A stretch of 64,000 nt of DNA from Daejeonella sp. (GTDB lineage Bacteria; Bacteroidota; Bacteroidia; Sphingobacteriales; Sphingobacteriaceae): contig NZ_JAUYSS010000012.1 in the NCBI RefSeq assembly GCF_030695525.1, forward strand, positions 1 to 64,000. The letters are read 5' to 3'. This document shows, in pieces, positions 17,101 through 24,287 of this stretch; positions within the stretch are counted from its first letter, which is position 1; each line of letters starts with the position of its first letter. The translations under genes and the position numbers were made by a program. Below the pieces are notes generated by a model that worked only from the letters and a program-made list of their open reading frames with translations, was not told the origin of the DNA and did not search any database.

Positions 17101-17444
17101 ATTACCTCATCCAGCTGTCTTGAATCCGGCTGCAGCATGATGTTAAATTCCCTTCCGCTGCCGTCTGCCGCAATTTGTTGCGGCAGGTAACCGATAAAGC
17201 TCACGGTGAGAACTGCATCTGCGGGTACCTGCGTTAGCCTGAAACGCCCTTCCGCATCCGTTAAGCTAGCAATTTTACTGTCCTTCACTTTGACAGAAGC
17301 GCCCGGCAAGCCCTCCCCTTTCTCATCTGTTACTTTTCCGGAAAGTGTAATCAGGGACTTTGCCACAGCCGGGATATCCTGAGCAAAGCTGCTCATTAAA
17401 GGCCATAGCATGGCCAGTACAATATGTAGTATCGTTTTTTTCAT
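14169..17444 (-). CDS. SusC/RagA-family TonB-dependent transporter
   Basis: The protein has 1091 residues. A signal peptide is followed by a carboxypeptidase-regulatory-like domain ([21 protein letters not shown], about 35-110), then the plug with the family signature ([69 protein letters not shown]). The rest is a 22-strand-type beta-barrel ending in an aromatic-rich strand ([10 protein letters not shown]). There is no STN domain, so signalling to an anti-sigma factor is unlikely, which fits the absence of a FecR/sigma pair nearby. It imports a substrate captured by the neighbouring SusD. Confidence 0.95.
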   Translation of the reverse strand: [1091 protein letters not shown]

Positions 17445-17510
17445 GTTGTATGATTTTAAATGTTTAAGAAATAACCGCCCGTATGCGGTTGTTGGAAGGA
17501 ATTAAAAAAA

Positions 17511-17831
17511 TCATTCCGGATGCCTCTTAAACTTAGCATACATGTCCTTCGCCGATACCTCATCCCTGTACGTACCCTCATCCCCTATCGGCTTGTCCAG
17601 ATGTTCCAGCAATTCATACAGGGCTGGCATCAGATCTTCCAAAGCCATAAAGTAATCGAACAGCTCTGCTTTTTCTGAATAAGTCAAACCCGAATAATTA
17701 CCGCTGATGATTGTGCTGAGTGCACGGTTGAGCTGAATATTGCAGGAACGGAAGCTATAAGCAGCACAGAAGTTTTGAATACTGTGAAGGACAGTTTCGG
17801 AGGTTTTGGATGGATAGTTTAGTGCACTCAT
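17511..17831 (-). CDS. Small helical protein, paralogue of 18531-18770
   Basis: The protein has 106 residues and is unrecognised. It is all-helical with no signal peptide. The diagnostic segment is SEKAELFDYFMALEDLMPALYELLEHLDKP, which matches KEELLDFLEGLDELLPAVYELHEKRSKP in the protein at 18531 and a broken copy at 23680. The C-terminal extension (about 25 residues) is unique to this copy. It is 66 bases upstream of SusC but its relation to that operon is unclear. Confidence 0.7.
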   Translation of the reverse strand: MSALNYPSKTSETVLHSIQNFCAAYSFRSCNIQLNRALSTIISGNYSGLTYSEKAELFDYFMALEDLMPALYELLEHLDKPIGDEGTYRDEVSAKDMYAKFKRHPE

Positions 17832-17885
17832 TTGATATATTTATCAATATGAGTCTCAAATAGCAAGAGCCAAAGTATTAAAATA

Positions 17886-18080
17886 GGATTGGACTTCACC
17901 GCTTTTGCGCAAGGTACCGCCAGGAACCCCTCCAGCCCTATTCAAGAGCCTGAGTTGACCACAAAAGACTTAAGTGAAGCCCAATCCTAGGATATAATAT
18001 CCATTGCAAGATAGAAAATATCTTGCGAGGTTGGGCTTTCACTTGTCTTCCCGTGGTCATACTGGCGGTTTTTGCACGAG
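17886..18080. other. Large imperfect inverted-repeat element, candidate structured RNA or MITE
   Basis: Three arms of about 15 bases are present: A at 17886-17900 (aggattggacttcac), B at 17974-17988 (gtgaagcccaatcct) and C at 18029-18042 (ggttgggctttcac). B can pair with A (14 of 15) or with C. The B-C hairpin is extended by GACCAC/GTGGTC and ACCGCCAG/CTGGCGGT, and is closed by a perfect 8-base stem (18006-18013 with 18019-18026). No coding frame is seen across it. It could be a regulatory RNA, or the remains of a small mobile element. Confidence 0.45.
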
Positions 18081-18237
18081 ACTCTTAAGCGAAAATTAGT
18101 ACATATTAAAAATCGCTTTAATTAACTATTCAGCTTCATTTTTTATTGCAATACGAATATAATAAAAATATTTAAAATGTGGCAATACTACCACAAATAT
18201 TTTTCCAAAATCCATCCATATTAACTCCTAAGTAAGT

Positions 18238-18465
18238 ATGAAGGAAAAGCACCAAAAATATTTTCAAGAGTTGGGAAGAAACCTGCGAAAATTAAGAAAA
18301 CAAAAAGGATATAGCCAACAACAGCTAGCAAATCGCTGTGATGTTGATAGGGCCAAAATCAGTACTATTGAGACAGGGAAGGAAGATTTTGTTTTTACTA
18401 CTCTTTTAGAAATTGCTGGAGCTTTAGAGATTGATCCCAAAGAAATCTTAGAGGTTAAAAACTAA
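18238..18465 (+). CDS. XRE-family HTH regulator, 75 aa
   Basis: The whole protein is one Cro/C1-type HTH domain: LGRNLRKLRKQKGYSQQQLANRCDVDRAKISTIETGKEDF, then LLEIAGALEIDPKEIL. Such stand-alone proteins act as repressors or as the antitoxin-like part of mobile and defence loci. A small hairpin (TGTGG...CCACA, near 18179-18196) lies upstream. The genes around it (helical paralogues, Shedu) make a role in the accessory island likely, but no target can be named. Confidence 0.85.
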   Translation: MKEKHQKYFQELGRNLRKLRKQKGYSQQQLANRCDVDRAKISTIETGKEDFVFTTLLEIAGALEIDPKEILEVKN

Positions 18466-18530
18466 GGCCACTTGTATACTGTATTAGCAAAGGGTTTAAT
18501 AATTCACGCAAAAACAGAATTAACTCAATT

Positions 18531-18770
18531 CTACCTCTCTCCACTTTCAGGCTTTGATCGCTTTTCGTGAAGTTCATAAACTGCTGGCAGCAATTCATCA
18601 AGCCCTTCTAAAAAATCCAACAATTCCTCTTTATGGCTCTTGTCCAGAGCAGCATAATGAATCCCCTTGGTTACATGGTCAGATATCTGATTGAGTAGTT
18701 GTGAACTTTCTGGGAGAGTATAGGATGACAGAAAGTTATTTAGGTGGCGAGTGGCTTGTTCATTTTTCAT
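18531..18770 (-). CDS. Small helical protein, paralogue of 17511-17831
   Basis: The protein has 79 residues and is unrecognised, all-helical and cytoplasmic. The segment YAALDKSHKEELLDFLEGLDELLPAVYELHEK is shared with the 17511 protein and with the broken copy at 23680 (YAALDDKGKEQMLDF...). Its 3' end faces the XRE gene. Three such genes in 6.4 kb suggest local duplication. Confidence 0.65.
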   Translation of the reverse strand: MKNEQATRHLNNFLSSYTLPESSQLLNQISDHVTKGIHYAALDKSHKEELLDFLEGLDELLPAVYELHEKRSKPESGER

Positions 18771-18841
18771 GGTTTTAGGTATTTGAATTCATAGCTTATT
18801 CAATTATAAACATTGGAAAGGAAAGGAGGATAAAAGAATGA

Positions 18842-19063
18842 GGGAACGGTAGGTTAATTTTTATACCATTTTATTTTGATAATCAACCGGATGATGAAAT
18901 TCACTTTTTAGTTGAGCATATTATCCTTTTAAATGACGAAGTAGCATATAGTATAGATGAACAGCAGTTTTCCTTGTACGAAATATTCATCCGGATGTTA
19001 ATCTGCTATTTATCAAATATTTACTACAAAATTTTTTTCTTTGCAGGAAATTTTTATTCCTAG
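18842..19063 (+). pseudogene. Open frame without a usable start codon, possible gene remnant
   Basis: The frame is open for about 73 codons and reads like protein (IPFYFDNQPDDEIHFLVEH, then SLYEIFIRMLICYL), ending at TAG 19061-19063. There is no ATG, GTG or TTG near its start; a TGA precedes it. A strong ribosome-binding-like aggagg and ATG lie just upstream (18838-18840), but that ATG is one base out of frame and stops after four codons. One base change would join them. It may be a frameshifted gene; the family is unknown. Confidence 0.35.
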
Positions 19064-19203
19064 ATTTAAAAATATAAATCTCCAAACTTGACTAAGAGTA
19101 AAATATTATCAATCCAGATTAAACAACGTTAACAGAGATAATGTCAGAATTAATAGGCAGTATTTAGTAACCCACATGCTCACCCATACAATAGTAACAC
19201 ATT

Positions 19204-20457
19204 ATGAACCCTAACAATCAAAAATTCTCGCCGAATCAAGAAAACAGGATAGGTGATGCTTTAGAGGTAGAAAGGTATTCCTATTGCGACGAGAGTGGCA
19301 TTCCTGTATTCTTAGCTAAAGAAATTTACAAAAAGGATAAAAAATTTATATTTTACCCTTATTCAGTTAACCCAACCGACGGGTCTGTTAAACCTAAAAG
19401 AATCCATAAAATTGAATTAGTAGGGTGGAACGATCTAGAGGAAGTACCTAAGGATTTTAAAGTAAATAACAGATATGGTTTAAAAACACTACGTGCGAAG
19501 GCCTTCTTTAATGCTTTATATAATAAGTTCAAGAGCGTCTATCACTACACTGTTGGCATTAATCTGAAAAATAGCTTCCAATCTGATCACATCACCCTGA
19601 ACTGGTCCGACTTAAAAGTCATCCTTAATGACATATATCGTGAAAAGAATTTTTATGATAGAGAGAAGGCGATTTTGATTGCAAAAAATTTGTCAGTTAT
19701 TAATAGTTCGATACCTAGACCATTGAGGTACCTTCCTGGAGGAGATTTGCAAAGATTCCTCCACAAATATAGCTCTTACGAAAAGGTGAATTCCGACGAT
19801 TTAGATGCTCTTTCAGGAGTACTTGAAGTGATCCCACCAAGTATAATAAACACCACTTCAAACTTTATAAACAGTAAAGAGCAGATAAATAAAGTTTACA
19901 TCGAAGATATAATTCTCAAATTTGAAAAGCTTATCTCTTCGTCTAAAGACAATGAAAAACAATGGCAAGTTTTCTTTGAAAAAAACTCATGGATACTCTC
20001 ACATCTATTCCCTTATGAAGTAATCTTAAGAGAAAAAGAAGCGTACGTTGGAGGCAAGACTATTGGCAATGATAATGGGAGAATAATTGATTTTCTATTT
20101 CAAAATGGGTTCAATGATAACTACGCATTGCTAGAAACTAAAACGCATAAAAAAGAGCTTCTGAAGAAACAGGTATATCGGAAACCATCTGTATTTTCGA
20201 TGTCTGATGAATTGTCTGGAGGGATTAGTCAGTGCTTAGATCAAAAAGACACTTTCTTAAAACATTATGGCAAGGAGAATCCGTCGTTTGATCCCAAGTG
20301 TATTTTAATTATAGGAATGAAAAGTTCACTAAACATTGAGCAGAAGCATTGTTTTGAATTATTAAGATCGAGCCAGAAAAACATAGAAATCGTAACTTTT
20401 GATGAGATTCTAATGAAGTTAAAAGGTTTGATTAAAGTGTTGAATTATACTGATTGA
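19204..20457 (+). CDS. sduA: Shedu-family (SduA) anti-phage nuclease
   Basis: The protein has 417 residues. The C-terminal half is the Shedu/DUF4263 domain: EKQWQVFFEKNSWILSHLFP, then RIIDFLFQNG with the metal Asp and ALLETKTHKKELL with the E-x-K of a PD-(D/E)XK nuclease (about residues 290-320), and the end VTFDEILMKLKGL. Shedu is a single-gene defence system acting on nucleic acid. The N-terminal 200 residues are a variable sensor region. The stop codon TGA (20455-20457) consists of the first bases of the IS21 terminal repeat, so the natural C-terminus may be slightly longer. It lies in an island with a toxin-antitoxin pair. Confidence 0.85.
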   Translation: MNPNNQKFSPNQENRIGDALEVERYSYCDESGIPVFLAKEIYKKDKKFIFYPYSVNPTDGSVKPKRIHKIELVGWNDLEEVPKDFKVNNRYGLKTLRAKAFFNALYNKFKSVYHYTVGINLKNSFQSDHITLNWSDLKVILNDIYREKNFYDREKAILIAKNLSVINSSIPRPLRYLPGGDLQRFLHKYSSYEKVNSDDLDALSGVLEVIPPSIINTTSNFINSKEQINKVYIEDIILKFEKLISSSKDNEKQWQVFFEKNSWILSHLFPYEVILREKEAYVGGKTIGNDNGRIIDFLFQNGFNDNYALLETKTHKKELLKKQVYRKPSVFSMSDELSGGISQCLDQKDTFLKHYGKENPSFDPKCILIIGMKSSLNIEQKHCFELLRSSQKNIEIVTFDEILMKLKGLIKVLNYTD

Positions 20458-20462
20458 CTGGA

Positions 20463-20579
20463 AAAAACGGAGTAAACTGACCACCTAAACCGGAGTAAAC
20501 TGACCACCTTCCCCGGTTGAAATTGACCACCCCATCCCGGAGCAAATTGACCAGGGTAAACCGGAGCAAATTGACCACC
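20463..20579. repeat. IS21 left-end multiple repeats
   Basis: Five copies of a unit like GG(A/T)(G/T)(T/C)AAA(C/T)TGACCACC are at 20469-20485, 20492-20508, 20515-20531, 20539-20553 and 20563-20579. These are transposase binding sites of IS21-type elements. Confidence 0.9.
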
Positions 20580-20652
20580 CCAGAAGATAGATAGTTCGTG
20601 CTGATTTAATGGTTTCAAAAAGGAGTTTTGCGGATTAAATCCACTACTCCCG

Positions 20653-22203
20653 ATGGCCAATAAATCAATAAGCATGAGTAAGATCAGACAGATTCTACGG
20701 TTACACAGTCAGGGCGAGAGCAACCTGGCTATTTACCGGTTGACGGGTGTTTCCCGCAATACGCTTAAAAAGTACATTAGAGACTACAATACCCTCAATC
20801 TAAACATGATTGAGATAGAGGATCTCTCAGACCACGATCTGGAAGAACTCTTTACCCAGTTCAAGCCCCATCAGCAGAAGCGAAGCGATAAGGCTCAGGA
20901 TCTGTATGCCTTGTTCCCTGAGATTGACAAGCAGCTAAAGCGTAAAGGGATTACCCAGCAACTGATGTGGGAAGAGTATTATGCCCGTCATCCAGACGGA
21001 CTTAAGCTTAGCCAGTTTGGTTATCACTATGCCTTGTGGAAACAGCAGGTGAGTCCTACGATGCACATGGACCATAAAGCAGGTGATAAGCTCTATGTGG
21101 ATTATGCCGGGGAGAAGCTTCATCTTGTGGATCCTGATACCGGAGAACTGCAGGCGGTGGAGGTTTTTGTAGCTATTCTGGGATGTAGCCAGCTGACTTA
21201 TGTAGAGGCAAGTTATAGCCAGCAAAAGGAAGATTTGATCGATAGCTGTGAACGCACGCTTCATTACATTGGCGGTGTCCCTAATGCCTTAGTGACGGAT
21301 AACCTGAAGTCTGCGGTAACCAAGTCCAGTAAATACGAACCAGTTATTAATGAGTACTTCGCTGATTTTGCTGACCATTACAGTATAAGCGTACTTCCGA
21401 CAAGAGCATATAAGCCCAGGGATAAGTCATTGGTTGAGGGTGCTGTCAAGATTATCTACACCCGCATATACGCTAAGCTCCGTGGCAGAACCTTCCACAC
21501 CTTAACTGATCTGAATCAGGCCATCTGGGCGGCTCTGGAGGAGCATAACAACACCTTGTTGCGTGGAAGGCATTATAGCCGCAGAATGCAGTTTACCGAA
21601 GTTGAAATGCCCGTGCTGAATGCGCTGCCTCCGCTTAAATATGAACATAAGAAGCAGGTATTCGCAACCGTTATGAAGAATGGGCATGTCTGCCTTGGCC
21701 CGGATAAACACTATTACAGCGTTCCCTACCAGAACATCGGAAAGAAGGTAAAGCTCCTGTATACCAATCATCGGGTGGAAGTGTACTACAATTATGAGCG
21801 TATTGCGTCTCACGACCGTATGCGTAGTCCTTACGGATATACCACCCTGACCGAGCATCTGGCCTCTACCCATCAGTTCGTTGGTGGATGGACTCCGGAA
21901 AAGTTCCTGTCCTGGGCTGAATCTATTGATACGACAGTCAGGCAGTACATCTATGTCATTCTAAACAAGAAACAGCACGTAGAGCAGGCTTATAAATCAT
22001 GTGTGGGCATACTGGCCCTGAACAAGAAATACGGGAGTCAGCGACTGATCAATGCCTGTAAACGCGGAATAGAGTACGACATGTACAACTACAAAAGTAT
22101 CGAGATGATCCTTAAACGCGGACTGGATCACCCCGAAGAACAGGAAACTCTTCCTCTGATGCCCCTGCATAAAAATATTCGCGGAGAACATTATTACAAC
22201 TAA
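20653..22203 (+). CDS. istA: IS21 transposase IstA
   Basis: The protein has 516 residues. The N-terminus has an HTH (KIRQILRLHSQGESNLAIYRLTGVSRNTLKKYI). The central DDE integrase core (about 140-300) is seen in LYVDYAGEKLHLVD, ALVTDNLKSAV and the region around PRDKSLVEGAVKIIY; the C-terminal part is the usual IstA beta-barrel (GPDKHYYSVPYQNIGKKVKLLY). It cuts and joins the element's ends. The istB gene follows by 18 bases. The frame is intact, so the element may still be active. Confidence 0.95.
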   Translation: MANKSISMSKIRQILRLHSQGESNLAIYRLTGVSRNTLKKYIRDYNTLNLNMIEIEDLSDHDLEELFTQFKPHQQKRSDKAQDLYALFPEIDKQLKRKGITQQLMWEEYYARHPDGLKLSQFGYHYALWKQQVSPTMHMDHKAGDKLYVDYAGEKLHLVDPDTGELQAVEVFVAILGCSQLTYVEASYSQQKEDLIDSCERTLHYIGGVPNALVTDNLKSAVTKSSKYEPVINEYFADFADHYSISVLPTRAYKPRDKSLVEGAVKIIYTRIYAKLRGRTFHTLTDLNQAIWAALEEHNNTLLRGRHYSRRMQFTEVEMPVLNALPPLKYEHKKQVFATVMKNGHVCLGPDKHYYSVPYQNIGKKVKLLYTNHRVEVYYNYERIASHDRMRSPYGYTTLTEHLASTHQFVGGWTPEKFLSWAESIDTTVRQYIYVILNKKQHVEQAYKSCVGILALNKKYGSQRLINACKRGIEYDMYNYKSIEMILKRGLDHPEEQETLPLMPLHKNIRGEHYYN

Positions 22204-22221
22204 ACCTTAACACTAAAACAA

Positions 22222-22956
22222 ATGAATACAGAAACGTTAGAAAAAATGCGTAAAATGAAGTTTTATGGAATGGCAAGAGCCATGAAGATGAGTCTGGAAG
22301 CCGGTAAAGATGAACCGTTCACGGCAGACGAACTCGTATCTCATCTCATTGATGCAGAATGGGACGACCGGCATAATCGGAGTATTGAACGGCACATCAG
22401 TAATGCCCGCTTCAGGTATAAAGCTGCTGTGGAGCAGATCGTTTATGACGGAGAACGAACGCTAGATCAGAATCAAGTGATGAGGCTTGCTGAATGCGAT
22501 TTTATTAATCGGAAGGAGAATGTTCTGATCACCGGCAGTACCGGTATCGGAAAGTCATTCCTTGCCTCAGCTCTGGGACATCAGGCCTGTCTGATGGGTT
22601 ACCGGACGATGTACTGCAATGCGACTAAACTCTTTTCTCACTTAAAGATGGCCAAAGGTGATGGGTCTTATAACAAGGAGATTGCTAAAATTGAAAGGCA
22701 GCATCTTCTGATCATTGATGACTTTGGAATACAGCCCCTTGATGGTCATAACCGCTCAGCGCTCATGGAAATTATCGAGGACAGGCATGCTAAAGCCTCT
22801 CTGATCATCACTGCACAGGTACCTGTAACGATGTGGCACGAGATAATTGGGGAACGGACTATCGCTGATGCGATCCTTGATCGCATTGTACACGGATCTC
22901 ACCGGGTGGATTTGATCGGAGAATCCATGAGGAAAAGAAAGTCGTTGCTGAACTGA
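22222..22956 (+). CDS. istB: IS21 helper ATPase IstB
   Basis: The protein has 244 residues. The AAA+ ATPase motifs are Walker A GSTGIGKSFLA (about 105-112) and Walker B LLIIDDFGIQPL; a DnaA/DnaC-like C-terminal part follows (RTIADAILDRIVHGSHRVDL). IstB selects target DNA and stimulates IstA. The frame is intact and complete in length for the family. Confidence 0.95.
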   Translation: MNTETLEKMRKMKFYGMARAMKMSLEAGKDEPFTADELVSHLIDAEWDDRHNRSIERHISNARFRYKAAVEQIVYDGERTLDQNQVMRLAECDFINRKENVLITGSTGIGKSFLASALGHQACLMGYRTMYCNATKLFSHLKMAKGDGSYNKEIAKIERQHLLIIDDFGIQPLDGHNRSALMEIIEDRHAKASLIITAQVPVTMWHEIIGERTIADAILDRIVHGSHRVDLIGESMRKRKSLLN

Positions 22957-22975
22957 ACAAATAAATCTATTTTTA

Positions 22976-23227
22976 TCACACAAGATCAGCACTGAACTGA
23001 AAATCTTCGCCAGCAAAATTGGGAAGTCTACGCCAGCCTTTTAGGTGGTCAGTTTGCTCCGGTTTAGGGTGGTCAGTTTCACCGGTATTTCCAGCCAGTG
23101 AGCTGATTCCTTCGCTTGTGTCGGCCTTAGTATTGGCTGTCTCTGTTGCGAAACTTTCACCTTCAACAGATGTAGTATTTGGTACAGATTCTACTTCAGG
23201 TGATATAGGTTGTGGAGCGTTATCCAT
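22976..23227 (-). pseudogene. Small acidic protein whose 3' end is replaced by the IS21 end
   Basis: From ATG 23227 the frame encodes an acidic, Ser/Thr/Glu-rich stretch (MDNAPQPISPEVESVP ... KADTSEGISSLAG) of about 43 residues outside the IS. From 23097 inward the frame continues into the IS21 right end (NTGETDHPKPEQTDHL...) until a stop at 22976. The natural C-terminus has therefore been lost or changed. There is no signal peptide. A second small acidic peptide is at 25594. Confidence 0.5.
23044..23097. repeat. IS21 right-end repeats
   Basis: Two inverted copies of the left-end unit (GGTGGTCAGTTTGCTCC at 23044-23060 and GGTGGTCAGTTTCACC at 23069-23084) are followed by the outer inverted repeat ending CCAGCCA at 23097. 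Confidence 0.9.
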
Positions 23228-23679
23228 AAAAAATATTTGGTTATTACTTAACATGTATAAGCAATAACCTAAGATACTAAAAAAACCAGGAGCTACTGTT
23301 TGGGGAAATTGTTACTACCTGTGAAAATGCCGTACAATAAATGTTAATTAGAGTGGGCATTAAATCCGATTGTTTTTGACTATACTAAATTCGATCCGGA
23401 ATGGCTATTAGCAGTTGATCACGATTATATTTTAACCACTGTCCGATAGAGTTAGCGCAGCGCTCTACGGATTATTCAATGGAAAAGAGTCTTCAGACTC
23501 GTTAAAATAATACCGGTAATCCGTCCGCTAAGACCGTTTGCTAAGAATGATTCAAATAATTCATATTACCCGGTATATTCCTTGCGATCAAACGATTTGG
23601 TTCAAAAGAGGGATACAGGCAAAATTGGTAATATGTCAGAAAGAGGGTTTCAGTATCTCCGGAATCTCCAAGAAGCAAT
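23228..23679. other. Gap with eroded sequence after the acidic gene
   Basis: No intact gene is seen. A 35-codon plus-strand frame without a start (LEWALNPIVFDYTKFDPEW...LTTVR, stop at about 23449) looks coding-like and may be a gene fragment. The 18-base motif ACTGTCCGATAGAGTTAG (23438-23455) matches one at 8970. A small hairpin (gagtcttcagactc) is near 23487. Confidence 0.4.
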
Positions 23680-23887
23680 TTATTTATGTTTTGCATGAAG
23701 TTCATATATAGATTGAAGTAATTCTTCGAGGGTATCTAAAAAAATCAAGCATTTGTTCTTTGCCCTTATCATCTAAGGCCGCATAATATACATGTAACTC
23801 TCCCACTTTCGAACAGACACATAAACATCGAATATCATTAATACAACTTATAAGTTTATTATATTGAATAAATTTAAAAGTATCCAA
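23680..23887 (-). pseudogene. Frameshifted third copy of the small helical protein
   Basis: The frame from 23887 includes YYAALDDKGKEQMLDFF and then goes out of frame at a run of seven A on the plus strand (around 23738-23744). Reading with one T fewer in the coding strand restores LDFLDTLEELLQSIYELHAKHK and a stop at 23680-23682, matching the paralogues at 17511 and 18531. Either a real one-base slip or a homopolymer sequencing error. Confidence 0.7.
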
Positions 23888-23914
23888 CTTTAAGGTTTAA
23901 ACTAAATAATTTAT

Positions 23915-23922
23915 TACCTTTG
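23915..23922 (+). promoter_or_regulatory. Bacteroidota-type -7 box of the toxin-antitoxin operon
   Basis: TACCTTTG fits the TAnnTTTG consensus and lies nine bases before the toxin ATG, so the leader would be nearly absent. A weak TTTA about 19 bases upstream may be the -33 part. Confidence 0.45.
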
Positions 23923-23930
23923 TACCACCA

Positions 23931-24281
23931 ATGCAAGACATAGAAACGCAAGTGGCATTATTCTTACAAGACTTCAAAGAAAAGATGAAGTTCTGGGATG
24001 TGCTCTTTCGCGATGATAGAGGTAAAAATTCACAAACGCTGATAGATTTAGAGCTTCGCCCAATCGAACGAAAAGTAGTTCTGGAAACCCTCGAAACAAA
24101 AGATTACAGCGAAGGGCCTCTGAAAGAAAAATTATACGGAGGTTCTGACATGTGGGTATTTGGCAAAACCGTTAAGAATAAAGAAGTCTACATTAAGATC
24201 GCAATGGGTATGGCCAATAACAGCGTGATCTGTATTTCATTTCATCTTGCAGAACACAAAATGCGTTATCCTTTAAAATAA
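23931..24281 (+). CDS. MqsR-like toxin (type II toxin-antitoxin)
   Basis: The protein has 116 residues in a compact RelE-like layout. The segment LETLETKDYSEGPLKEKLYGGSDMWVFGKTVKNKEVYIKIAM...VICISFHLAEH parallels the MqsR core (SESDFYKS...HTIWQDVYRPR...QVYLKI...VSFKEK). MqsR toxins are mRNA interferases. The order toxin then antitoxin, with six bases between, also fits mqsRA. The similarity is a pattern read by eye, so another RelE-superfamily toxin is possible. Confidence 0.65.
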   Translation: MQDIETQVALFLQDFKEKMKFWDVLFRDDRGKNSQTLIDLELRPIERKVVLETLETKDYSEGPLKEKLYGGSDMWVFGKTVKNKEVYIKIAMGMANNSVICISFHLAEHKMRYPLK

Positions 24282-24287
24282 AACCAT

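Larger units (their letters stand above)
20455..23097 (+). mobile_element. IS21-family insertion sequence
   Basis: The element is about 2.64 kb with istA and istB and the multiple terminal repeats typical of IS21. The outer ends match as inverted repeats: TGACTGGAAA...AAACTGACCACC on the left and, reading inward from 23097, TGGCTGGAAA...AAACTGACCACC on the right. No target-site duplication could be found in the immediate flanks, so the exact ends or the age of the insertion are uncertain. Confidence 0.9.

Noticed and set aside
20463-20579. Regular ggag(t/c)aaa(c/t)tgaccacc units as a CRISPR or operator array
   Set aside because: They are the multiple terminal repeats of IS21, with inverted partners at 23044-23097.
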